A stretch of DNA of 64,000 nt from Salinicola salarius (GTDB lineage Bacteria > Pseudomonadota > Gammaproteobacteria > Pseudomonadales > Halomonadaceae): assembly GCF_003206135.1 (NCBI RefSeq), contig NZ_PZJT01000003.1:227200-291199 (forward strand), in the 5' to 3' direction. A program made the position numbers and the translations under genes. Below the pieces are notes generated by a model that was given only the letters and a program-made list of their open reading frames with translations, was not told where the DNA came from and ran no database searches. Shown in pieces: positions 56,484-64,000 of the stretch (position 1 is its first letter; each line of letters opens with the position of its first letter).

Positions 56484-58511
56484 TCAGCGCACCGGGTGGA
56501 TGCGCCAGATGGCGAATGGCAAGTGCCATGGTTCCAGCCGCATCGACTGCCACTTGCCCTGCCATGTCCAGCGATGACCGGACATCAAGTCTTCCACGTG
56601 CAGGGCCGCATCGTCGGGAAGCGCGAACTCCCACAGCGGCAGCTCGAAGGCCCCTTCCTGGGCTTCGAACGGATCGAGATTGATCATCACCAGAACGAAA
56701 TTGCCCAGATCGTCGGTGCGCTTGCCGAAGTAGAGCAGGCGCTCGTTGTATGCCGGATAGAAGGCAACCCCGAGATGGGTCTGCAGCGCCGGATTCTCGC
56801 GGCGAATACGATTGAGCTGGGCGATCTCGTAGCTGATGTTGCCGGGCGCGGTATAGTCGCGCGGCTTGATCTGGTACTTCTCCGAATCGAGATACTCCTC
56901 CTTGCCCGGCACCGGCTCGCCCTCGCACAGCTCGAAGCCGGAATACATGCCCCACAGCCCGGAGCCCATGGTGGCCAGTGCGGCGCGGATCAGAAACCCG
57001 GGACGGCCGGAAGACTGCAGGAAGTAGGGGTTGATGTCCGGCGTGTTGACGAAGAAGTTGGGCCGGTAGCACTCGCGCATCGGCGATTCGTTGAGCTCGG
57101 TCAGGTAGTCGGTCAGTTCGGCCTTGGTATTGCGCCAGGTGAAGTAGGTGTAGCTCATGTTGAAGCCGATCTTGCCCAGGCGCTTCATCATCGCCGGCCG
57201 CGTGAACGCCTCGGCGAGGAACAGCACCCCCGGGTCGCGCGCGCGGATGTCGGCGATCAGCCACTCCCAGAACGGCAGCGGCTTGGTGTGGGGGTTATCG
57301 ACGCGGAAGATCTTCACCCCTTCGTCCACCCAGCCCTGCACCACGTCGCGCAGTGCCAACCACAGCGAGGGCACCGCGTCCTCGGCATAAAAGTCGACGT
57401 TGACGATGTCCTGGTATTTCTTGGGCGGATTCTCGGCGTAACGGATCGAGCCATCCGGCCGCCACGAGAACCAGCCGGGATGCTCCTGGAGCCAGGGGTG
57501 ATCCGGCGAGCACTGGATAGCGAAATCCAGCGCGATCTCCAGGCCGTGCTCGGCAGCGGCCTGGACCAGGGCGCGAAAATCCTCGCGCGTGCCGAGTTCG
57601 GGATGGATCGCCTCGTGGCCGCCCTCCTGGCTTCCGATGGCATAGGGGCTGCCGGGATCGTCCGGGCCGGCCTGGAGGGTGTTGTTGCGGCCCTTGCGGT
57701 GGGCGCGGCCCACCGGATGTATGGGCGGGAAATAGAGCACGTCGAAGCCCATGTCGCGAATCATCGGCAAGCGCTTGTGGACATCGCCGAAAGTACCGTG
57801 ACGGTTGGGGTCGTCGGTTTCCGAACGCGGGAACAGCTCGTACCAGCTGGCGAACTGGGCCCCCCGGCGTTCCACCTCGAGCGGGTAGACCGAGTTGCTG
57901 CGCGTCAGGTGCGGCCGGGCATCGGCGGCATGCATCCACTGGGCGGTCCGCGTGTCGAGCATGATGCCGACCCGCTCGCCGTCGCTGTCACAGGCCTGGA
58001 AACGTTCATGAATGTTTTCCAGTGCTTCGCGCGCCTCGCCTTCCATCCGCTCGGCAGCGGCCACCAGCAGACGCCGCCCTTCCTCGAGTTCGAGCCCGAC
58101 CGGAACGCCGGCCTGATGCTTCTTGAACAGCTCGTCGCGGTAGGTGCCGAACACATCCCACCACGCCTCGATCACGAAGGTATGCCGACCGACCCGCGTG
58201 GGGGTGAACGCCGCTTCCCAGAGATCCTTGCCCAGCGGACGCATGAGGTGCATCGGTTCGCGGCGGTGCTGGCCCTGGTCATCGCACCAGTTCACGGCAG
58301 CGGCCAGCACATCGTGACCGTCGGCGAAGATCACCGCGGAGACGGTCACGGGTCGACCGGCGATCGCCTTGGCTGCGAAACGCCCTTGTTCCAGCGAGGG
58401 CTGCACGGCCTCGATGGCGATACGCGGTGAATGCGCTGCCGCGTGGGCGCTTTCGTCTCCCGACGATGATGACGCATCCGGCGTCTGATACGGCGATGAG
58501 CGCGTAACCAT
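56484..58511 (-). CDS. glgE: Alpha-1,4-glucan:maltose-1-phosphate maltosyltransferase
   Basis: A 675-residue GH13 subfamily 3 enzyme that adds maltose units from maltose 1-phosphate to alpha-glucan. The catalytic Asp is in IFRVDNPHTKPLPFW near residue 400 and the Glu in FLAEAFTRPAMMKRLGKIG near 430, followed by NMSYTYFTWRN, which is specific to GlgE. An N-terminal Ig-like domain precedes the barrel. AAGGAGG stands before the ATG, and an inverted repeat lies in the leader. It heads the glgE-treS-glgB unit. Confidence 0.96.
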   Translation of the reverse strand: MVTRSSPYQTPDASSSSGDESAHAAAHSPRIAIEAVQPSLEQGRFAAKAIAGRPVTVSAVIFADGHDVLAAAVNWCDDQGQHRREPMHLMRPLGKDLWEAAFTPTRVGRHTFVIEAWWDVFGTYRDELFKKHQAGVPVGLELEEGRRLLVAAAERMEGEAREALENIHERFQACDSDGERVGIMLDTRTAQWMHAADARPHLTRSNSVYPLEVERRGAQFASWYELFPRSETDDPNRHGTFGDVHKRLPMIRDMGFDVLYFPPIHPVGRAHRKGRNNTLQAGPDDPGSPYAIGSQEGGHEAIHPELGTREDFRALVQAAAEHGLEIALDFAIQCSPDHPWLQEHPGWFSWRPDGSIRYAENPPKKYQDIVNVDFYAEDAVPSLWLALRDVVQGWVDEGVKIFRVDNPHTKPLPFWEWLIADIRARDPGVLFLAEAFTRPAMMKRLGKIGFNMSYTYFTWRNTKAELTDYLTELNESPMRECYRPNFFVNTPDINPYFLQSSGRPGFLIRAALATMGSGLWGMYSGFELCEGEPVPGKEEYLDSEKYQIKPRDYTAPGNISYEIAQLNRIRRENPALQTHLGVAFYPAYNERLLYFGKRTDDLGNFVLVMINLDPFEAQEGAFELPLWEFALPDDAALHVEDLMSGHRWTWQGKWQSMRLEPWHLPFAIWRIHPVR

Positions 58512-58552
58512 TGGCGCCTCCTTCCATCCTTGGGGTGGAGTTGCTGTTCCGG

Positions 58553-58575
58553 CATTGCCGTCCCGGACGGCAATG
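58553..58575. promoter_or_regulatory. Hairpin in the glgE leader
   Basis: CATTGCCGTC (58553-58562) and GACGGCAATG (58566-58575) pair perfectly around CCG, 42 bp upstream of glgE. Without a T-run it may be a protein site or a leader hairpin; a glgX terminator is also possible. The rest of 58512-58740 shows no gene. Confidence 0.4.
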
Positions 58576-58740
58576 TCGCGCTATATCACTGCTTTCATTA
58601 CTGCTCTCGTGGACGAATGATCCGGCCCTGTCGCAAAGCCCTGTCATGACAGGCGCCGGAGTGAAAAGCATCATCTATCCATGATGTGCGAGAGCCACTG
58701 TCAGCCACAGGCAACCTGCTGCCTCGCAGGCTCCAGATGA

Positions 58741-60927
58741 TCAGCAATACGGAGCCTCCGCTTCGATGAGTTCGAAAAGCGAAAGACTTCGGGCCTTGAC
58801 TTGATAATCGCTCTGCATCGGGCAACGTACGTTGGCAGCGCCCGGATCGAAGGTCTCGACACGTCTGCGCCATTCGCTACCACCAGGCACGTCCGGCAGT
58901 ACGAAGTCGATATCCTGATCTCCGGCATTGAGCGCAAGAAAAACCGTTACGTCGGAGCCATAACGACAGATACCAGTGGGCTGCGCGTGACCATTGAGGA
59001 CCACCCCAATCGCCTTGACTTCTCCATCGTGCCAATGCTCCACGCCCATCTCTTCAGCTGCCGGCGTGAGCCAGGTGACATCCTTGATGCCCAGATTCTC
59101 GTTCAGCTCGCCGGTCATGAAGCGCCCGCGCTCCAGAATCGGGTATTGGCGACGCAGACGAATCACATAGCGGGTGAAAGCCAGCAGTTCGCGGCCTTCG
59201 TCGGAAAGATCCCAATCGATCCAGCCGATCTCGCCATCCTGGCAATAGGCATTGTTATTGCCGCCTTGCGTACGGCCGAATTCATCGCCGGCCAACAGCA
59301 TCGGCGTGCCTTGTGAAAGCATCAGCGTCGCCAGCAGGTTACGCATCTGACGCATGCGTAACTCCCGGATCTGGGGATCGTCGGTCTCTCCCTCGGCCCC
59401 GTGATTCCAGGAGACGTTGTCGTCGTGACCGTCCTGATTGTCCTCGCCGTTGGCCTCGTTATGCTTGTCGTTGTAGCTGACCAGATCCCGCAGCGTGAAA
59501 CCGTCGTGGGCAGTAACGAAGTTGATCGACGAAAAGGCCTTGCGCCCTCTGTGATTGAACAGGTCGGCCGAGGCCGTCAGACGATTGGCGAAGGCCGGCA
59601 GCTTGCCTTCGTCACCGCGCCAGAACCCGCGCATGTCATCGCGGAACCGGTCGTTCCACTCCGCCCATCCGGGCGGGAACTTGCCGACCTGGTAACCGCC
59701 GGGCCCGCAGTCCCAGGGTTCGGCGATCAGCTTGCACTGCGACAGCAGCGGATCCTGTCGGCAGGAATCGAGGAAGCCGCCGCCTTCGTCGAAACCTTCG
59801 GCCTCGCGTCCCAGGATCGTCGCCAGATCGAAACGGAAACCGTCGACACGCATCTCGTCCGCCCAGTAGCGCAGGGAGTCGTTGACCATCTGCAGAATCC
59901 GCGGATGCGACAGATTCAGCGTATTGCCGGTACCGGTATCGTTGATATAGAAGCGCGGCTCTTCCGGCATCAGGCGGTAATAGGAGGCATTGTCGATTCC
60001 TCTGAAGGATAACGTCGGCCCCATCTCGTTGCCTTCCGCCGTGTGGTTGTAGACCACGTCGAGCAGGACTTCGATACCCGCAGCGTGAAAACGCGCCACC
60101 ATCTGCTTGAACTCGCTGATCGACTCGCTGGCCATGTAGTTCGGATGGGGGGCGAAGAATGCGAGCGTGTTATAGCCCCAGTAGTTGTGCAGTCCCTTTT
60201 CCTGCAGATGACGATCATCGGCGAAGGCGTGGATCGGCATCAGCTCCAGCGAGGAGATGCCAAGATCGCTGAGATAATCGATCACCTTGGGCACGGCGAG
60301 GCCGGAAAACGTGCCGCGCAGTGCTTCCGGCACATCCGGGTGACGCATGGTGTAGCCGCGCACGTGCGTCTCGTAGATGACGGTATCGCTCCACGGCACG
60401 CGGATTTCGCCGGAGCGCCCCCAGGTAAAGGCTGGATCGATGACCCGGCAGCGGGGCATGAACGGGGCGCTGTCACGCTCGTCGAAGCTGAGATCGCCGT
60501 CCTCATGGCCGATGGTGTAGCCATAGAGTGCATCGTCCCAGACCAGCTCACCCACCAGCTGCTTGGCATAGGGGTCGATCAGCAGCTTGTTGGGATTGAA
60601 ACGATGCCCCGCTTCCGGATCATAGGGACCATGAACCCGATAACCATAGAGTTGGCCGGGGTGAGCGTCCGGCAGATAACCGTGCCAGACCTCGTCGGTA
60701 TACTCCGGCAAAACGACCCGCTCCACTTCTTCCTTTCCGGTTTCATCGAACAGGCAAAGTTCGACTCGCGTCGCATTCGCCGAAAACAGTGCAAAATTGA
60801 CCCCGAGCCCATCCCAGGTTGCCCCCAACGGATAGGGCAAGCCTTCTCGAATCCGCGAGCGCGACAAGCTCGCTTCCTGGACGATATGACCCATTGCCGC
60901 TTCACGGCCCAATCCCATGTCACTCAT
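58741..60927 (-). CDS. glgX: Glycogen debranching enzyme GlgX
   Basis: A 728-residue GH13 isoamylase-type enzyme with an N-terminal CBM48 (about 25-120). It removes short alpha-1,6 branches from glucan. The catalytic Asp is in DGFRFDLATILGRE near residue 370, the Glu in LIAEPWDCGPGGYQVG near 407, and VTAHDGFTLRDLVSYN near 478 is the third motif. ATG 60927 sits behind CAGGA and fits homologs; the reading to 60987 adds 20 residues. It follows the DUF2934 gene after 56 bp. Confidence 0.94.
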   Translation of the reverse strand: MSDMGLGREAAMGHIVQEASLSRSRIREGLPYPLGATWDGLGVNFALFSANATRVELCLFDETGKEEVERVVLPEYTDEVWHGYLPDAHPGQLYGYRVHGPYDPEAGHRFNPNKLLIDPYAKQLVGELVWDDALYGYTIGHEDGDLSFDERDSAPFMPRCRVIDPAFTWGRSGEIRVPWSDTVIYETHVRGYTMRHPDVPEALRGTFSGLAVPKVIDYLSDLGISSLELMPIHAFADDRHLQEKGLHNYWGYNTLAFFAPHPNYMASESISEFKQMVARFHAAGIEVLLDVVYNHTAEGNEMGPTLSFRGIDNASYYRLMPEEPRFYINDTGTGNTLNLSHPRILQMVNDSLRYWADEMRVDGFRFDLATILGREAEGFDEGGGFLDSCRQDPLLSQCKLIAEPWDCGPGGYQVGKFPPGWAEWNDRFRDDMRGFWRGDEGKLPAFANRLTASADLFNHRGRKAFSSINFVTAHDGFTLRDLVSYNDKHNEANGEDNQDGHDDNVSWNHGAEGETDDPQIRELRMRQMRNLLATLMLSQGTPMLLAGDEFGRTQGGNNNAYCQDGEIGWIDWDLSDEGRELLAFTRYVIRLRRQYPILERGRFMTGELNENLGIKDVTWLTPAAEEMGVEHWHDGEVKAIGVVLNGHAQPTGICRYGSDVTVFLALNAGDQDIDFVLPDVPGGSEWRRRVETFDPGAANVRCPMQSDYQVKARSLSLFELIEAEAPYC

Positions 60928-60983
60928 GTCCTGCTCTCCCAATGAGCCAAATCGACCTTGCCGCCTGTGTTCCAGACGAGAAA

Positions 60984-61448
60984 TCATTCACTCTTGCCAC
61001 GGGGCTTCCGTGGTTTGGGTGCTGGCTTGACCTTGTCGCTCTCGGCGCTCGAGGCTTTCGTGGCACGCTTGCGTGGGGCCGGTTTATCGCTTCCCGCTCC
61101 GCCGCTCGCCGCCTTGCTCCGCGAGGCAGACTTGGCGCGTCCCGGCTGCGTCGTCACCTCGACACCCGTGTCCTCTTCCTTGCGGGCTTCCGTTTCCGGA
61201 TCGTCCAGTGGCAGCCGCATTTCGTCGATGCCGAGTTCTTCGGGCTCGGCCGGCGGCTCCTCACCTTCCAACAGGGAAGGTTCATCGGACGCGGTACGCC
61301 ATTCGTGCTCTTCCTCGCGCGCGTTTTCGGCCTCGACGATTCGCTCGGCCATTTCCCAATGGCGCGCTTCCTGATCCTCAGGGCGGCCTTCCGACTCCCA
61401 AATGCGATAAGCCAGCATCCGTACACGTTGTTCGCGACTGGTCATCAT
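60984..61448 (-). CDS. DUF2934 domain-containing protein
   Basis: A 154-residue protein. The N-terminal 40 residues are the DUF2934 domain (REQRVRMLAYRIWESEGRP, then EARHWEMAERIVE). An acidic middle is followed by a Lys/Arg/Ala/Pro-rich tail of about 45 residues (KSASRSKAASGGAG, PKPRKPRGKSE) that looks disordered and could bind nucleic acid. AGGAGG stands 5 nt before the ATG pair at 61448/61445. The domain recurs in trehalose/glucan clusters of Pseudomonas, but its function is unknown. It sits between treY and glgX. Confidence 0.8.
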   Translation of the reverse strand: MMTSREQRVRMLAYRIWESEGRPEDQEARHWEMAERIVEAENAREEEHEWRTASDEPSLLEGEEPPAEPEELGIDEMRLPLDDPETEARKEEDTGVEVTTQPGRAKSASRSKAASGGAGSDKPAPRKRATKASSAESDKVKPAPKPRKPRGKSE

Positions 61449-61556
61449 GACGCCCTCCTTTCTCTTTTCGTTGCGTGGCGGGGTCATCCCTGCCCCGCCA
61501 AATTCATGCAAGACCGGCGCCGGCTGGACCGACGCCTCACTTTCAAAGTAGCGGGT

Positions 61557-64000
61557 TCAGGATGTCCATACCCAAGCTCCGCAAGGGAAATCCGACAAAT
61601 GTTGATGTAGCGACAACTCGGACGACGACGCTACCGGTGCCGACGTCAGCCAGGGGTCTCCGCTCCCTGTCAGTCCCAGCGTCTCGAGAGACAGCGCCGT
61701 ATCCGACCACCGCAGCTCCCGTTGCGCCGATGACGGCGACAGCACCCTCGACAGGCGCGGCACGACGACTATCAGAGTCAGGGTCGGCGTCCGGCGGGCG
61801 AAGGCAATGACGTAATCCGCGTAGGCGCCGCCGGCCTCCAATGGCAGGTACTCTCCTTCGCTGAAGAGGCGCGGATGCTCCCGCCTCAGATTCAGCAGCC
61901 GCTGCACGACCGCCTGCTTGACGATACCGTCCCGCCAATGCTTCCAGGCCGAGTCCGGCATCTCGGCGCTCCCCAATGCCTCACGGCGCGCAGCCATGTC
62001 CACCGGGCGGCGGTTGTCGGGATCGACCAGCGACTGGTCCCAGAACTCGGTGCCCTGGTAGAGATCCGGTATGCCCGGCGAACACAGCCGCAACACCGTC
62101 TGCGCCAGGCCGTTGATCGCCCCGGGCAGGTCCAGCAGCGCTGCCGCCTCGGCCAGTTCCCGCGTCAGATCGCCACCGCTCAGCGCACAGCGCACGGCAT
62201 CTTCGCCCGCCTGCTCATAGGTTTCGTCGGGTGCCAGCCAGTGGCTCGCGAGCTTGGCCTCGCGCATCGCCTTCTGCTGCCAGGCGACGATTCGGTCGGC
62301 GAAGTCGTTCAGCGCCTGGCGGTTCCGGTCGGCGAACTCGGCGTCAGGCTCCAGCTTCAGTTCCAGGGGCCAGGCCGCCAGCAACAGCTGGAGCATCATC
62401 AGGCGATCCCCGCCGCTGGGCGTCTCGCCGCTATCGTAGAGGCGCTGGTCGCCTGCCCAGGCCCGCATCCTCGGTACCAGCACGTCGCTCATTTCGCTCA
62501 TCGCCGCCAGCCGGGCGCGGACGTCTTCGCCACGCTTGTGATCATGCGTCGCGGTGGTCAGCAACGTACGGGGAAAGCTCGCCAGGCGCTCCCGGTTCGC
62601 CTCGTGCAGACGTTTCGGTGCATAGGCAAAATGCGCCCCTTCGCAGCCGACGTCGTTGCGGGACAGCAACACCGCCGAGCGATAACCCGCGGTGTCCTCG
62701 ACCGCCTTCGCCGCCAGCGGCGATGTCAGCTGCTGAAAACCGGTCACCGCTTTCAGGCGCAGCGTACGCTCGGGTTCGTCGAAAGCGCCGGGCGCTTCGC
62801 CTCCCAGCCAGTCATCGAGCAGCGGGAGCCAGGCCGCATCGGCTGCCGACAGCTGCGATCGGGCCACCTGCATGGCATGGTCGAAGTCTTCGGCGTCGGC
62901 ATCGGGCCGACCATCCTGATCGGCGTAGCTGCGATAGACGGGATAGCCGACCGCGAGTGCTCCCAGCACACGGCGGATCGCCGGCGACGTGAACTCCCGT
63001 GTCTCGGGTCTGAGCCGGGCCAGAGCGTCGACCGTCCGAATGCATCTTTCGAACTCGGCGGTCAGGGCGCCGTCGAGCATTTCCCGACGAGCTGTCTGCA
63101 CCTCGGCAGCGAAATCGTCCGTACGTCCGCTGACCTCTCGCCACAGGCGAGTCAGCGGCTCGCGTCCTGCCGGATCGTGCTGGATGCCGGAAACCAGATC
63201 GAGAAATTCGTACCCCGTGGTGCCATCCACGTCCCAATCCGTATGCAGACGCTCGTCGTGACCCAGGATCTTTTCTACATAGATGGGGCGTCGATCCTCG
63301 TAGCGTTCGCCATTGAGGGCGCGACGGCGTCCAGCGATCGCTTCGAGACGCGCGCGCAGGCGCAGTGCGTAACCGCGGGGATCGGCCAGGCCATCGATAT
63401 GATCGATGCGCAGCCCGTCGATCCAGCCGCGTTCGACCAGCGAGAGCATGTAGGCATGAGACAGATCGAAAACGCTCTCGTCCTCGACCCGCACGCCGAC
63501 CAGTTCGGTGATATCGAAGAATCGACGCCAGTTGAGCGCGTCGTTGGCGGTGCGCCAATAGGCCAGCCGATAGGCCTGACGCTCCAGCAGCGCGTGCAGT
63601 CGCGCCCTGCCCTCCTCGGTTGCGGGGTCATGACGGGCGAGGGTGGCCGCGATGAGCGGATCGTCCGCTCCGCGCTCTGGGTGGCTGGTTTCCGGTGACC
63701 GGAATCGTTCGGGTGTCGGGCCGTCTCGATCAGCATCGGCGTCGGCCGATGCCAATAGCGCAGCGGTATGGGCCGGGTCCAGCGGAAACCGGTGCTCATG
63801 GTAGGCGACGAAAAAGGCCGCTCTTTGCGCGTCCCATTCCAGCGTCAGCTCACCGTTTTCCAATACCTGCGTGTAACGGTCGCCGAGAAACGGCAACAAC
63901 AGCTTGCCGTCGGCGCCGGACTGTTCCCAGTCGATGTCGAAGAATCGGGCGTACTCACTGGTACGGCCATGCGCCAGCACGTCCTGCCACCAGGGATTTT
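61557..64000 (-). CDS. treY: Maltooligosyltrehalose synthase, N-terminus beyond the window
   Basis: The C-terminal 814 residues of a GH13 enzyme that isomerises the reducing end of maltodextrin to an alpha,alpha-1,1 link, releasing trehalose with TreZ. The visible part begins at NPWWQDVLAHGR and continues RTSEYARFFDIDW. Catalytic segments are GLRIDHIDGLADPRG near the Asp, VEKILGHDERL near the Glu and TATHDHKRGEDVRARL near the third carboxylate. GIPDLYQGTEFWDQSLVDPD near the C-terminus is family-specific. The reading open to the edge means the GTG at 63980 is not the start. Probable neighbours outside are malQ and treZ. Confidence 0.95.
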   Translation of the reverse strand, partial: NPWWQDVLAHGRTSEYARFFDIDWEQSGADGKLLLPFLGDRYTQVLENGELTLEWDAQRAAFFVAYHEHRFPLDPAHTAALLASADADADRDGPTPERFRSPETSHPERGADDPLIAATLARHDPATEEGRARLHALLERQAYRLAYWRTANDALNWRRFFDITELVGVRVEDESVFDLSHAYMLSLVERGWIDGLRIDHIDGLADPRGYALRLRARLEAIAGRRRALNGERYEDRRPIYVEKILGHDERLHTDWDVDGTTGYEFLDLVSGIQHDPAGREPLTRLWREVSGRTDDFAAEVQTARREMLDGALTAEFERCIRTVDALARLRPETREFTSPAIRRVLGALAVGYPVYRSYADQDGRPDADAEDFDHAMQVARSQLSAADAAWLPLLDDWLGGEAPGAFDEPERTLRLKAVTGFQQLTSPLAAKAVEDTAGYRSAVLLSRNDVGCEGAHFAYAPKRLHEANRERLASFPRTLLTTATHDHKRGEDVRARLAAMSEMSDVLVPRMRAWAGDQRLYDSGETPSGGDRLMMLQLLLAAWPLELKLEPDAEFADRNRQALNDFADRIVAWQQKAMREAKLASHWLAPDETYEQAGEDAVRCALSGGDLTRELAEAAALLDLPGAINGLAQTVLRLCSPGIPDLYQGTEFWDQSLVDPDNRRPVDMAARREALGSAEMPDSAWKHWRDGIVKQAVVQRLLNLRREHPRLFSEGEYLPLEAGGAYADYVIAFARRTPTLTLIVVVPRLSRVLSPSSAQRELRWSDTALSLETLGLTGSGDPWLTSAPVASSSELSLHQHLSDFPCGAWVWTS

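Noticed and set aside
56496-58430. A 644-codon open frame antisense to glgE
   Set aside because: No family motif, and glgE on the other strand is complete.
61875-63698. A 607-codon open frame antisense to treY
   Set aside because: Shadow of a clear GH13 enzyme, with no start signal of its own.

Overview
The window is GC-rich, densely packed chromosomal DNA from a gammaproteobacterium. I infer Halomonadaceae (Halomonas/Salinicola-like) from the BCCT carrier, the ThiC length, the Tsx/NupC/Deo set and the Pseudomonas-like trehalose-glucan island. That placement is inference; there is no 16S gene here. I see no rRNA, tRNA, insertion sequence, integrase, phage gene or CRISPR array, and base use looks even throughout, so this reads as stable chromosome rather than an island.

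Layout. 1-3629: part of an ebo-type cluster (eboF-like phosphodiesterase divergent from eboA and an eboB-like TatD hydrolase). 3630-11825: small metabolic genes (DUF4870 protein, LpxL-like acyltransferase, pirin, SDR, VOC protein, MFS exporter) with three LysR regulators, each divergent from a neighbour. 11933-14068: TPP riboswitch and thiC. 14140-20134: a minus-strand operon of two 5-formyl-THF cyclo-ligase paralogs around a complete NMT1-type ABC importer, with a divergent RpiR regulator. 20276-30571: dicarboxylate carrier, CsbD-like protein, parvulin, glutaredoxin-like protein, aminotransferase, adenine deaminase, LysE exporter, DinB protein, haloacid dehalogenase, PucR regulator and a succinate-semialdehyde-type dehydrogenase. 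30692-39063: a complete deoxyribonucleoside utilisation locus (deoR, tsx, nupC, deoC, deoA, deoB, deoD, cdd). 39230-41079: two J-domain-like proteins and a DUF3820 protein. 41287-45877: BCCT carrier, CocE/NonD hydrolase and LysR regulator. 45959-49176: MscS-type channel and an SDR. 49333-64000: trehalose/alpha-glucan metabolism (treF, glgB, treS-maltokinase fusion, glgE, glgX, DUF2934 protein, treY running off the right edge).

How the genes work together. Tsx and NupC bring nucleosides across the two membranes; Cdd, DeoA and DeoD cleave them; DeoB and DeoC feed the pentose into central metabolism, probably under DeoR. At the right end, TreS-maltokinase converts trehalose to maltose 1-phosphate, GlgE polymerises it, GlgB branches it, and GlgX and TreY (with TreZ, presumably outside the window) return glucan to trehalose, while TreF hydrolyses trehalose to glucose.

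The best candidate for a poorly described system is 14140-20134: paired COG0212-type paralogs with an altered catalytic loop, bracketing a dedicated importer next to riboswitch-controlled thiC. It suggests uptake and processing of a thiamin-related or folate-like compound. Other items worth a look are a hairpin that buries the ribosome binding site of the DUF4870 gene, and 15-bp tandem repeats in three separate places.
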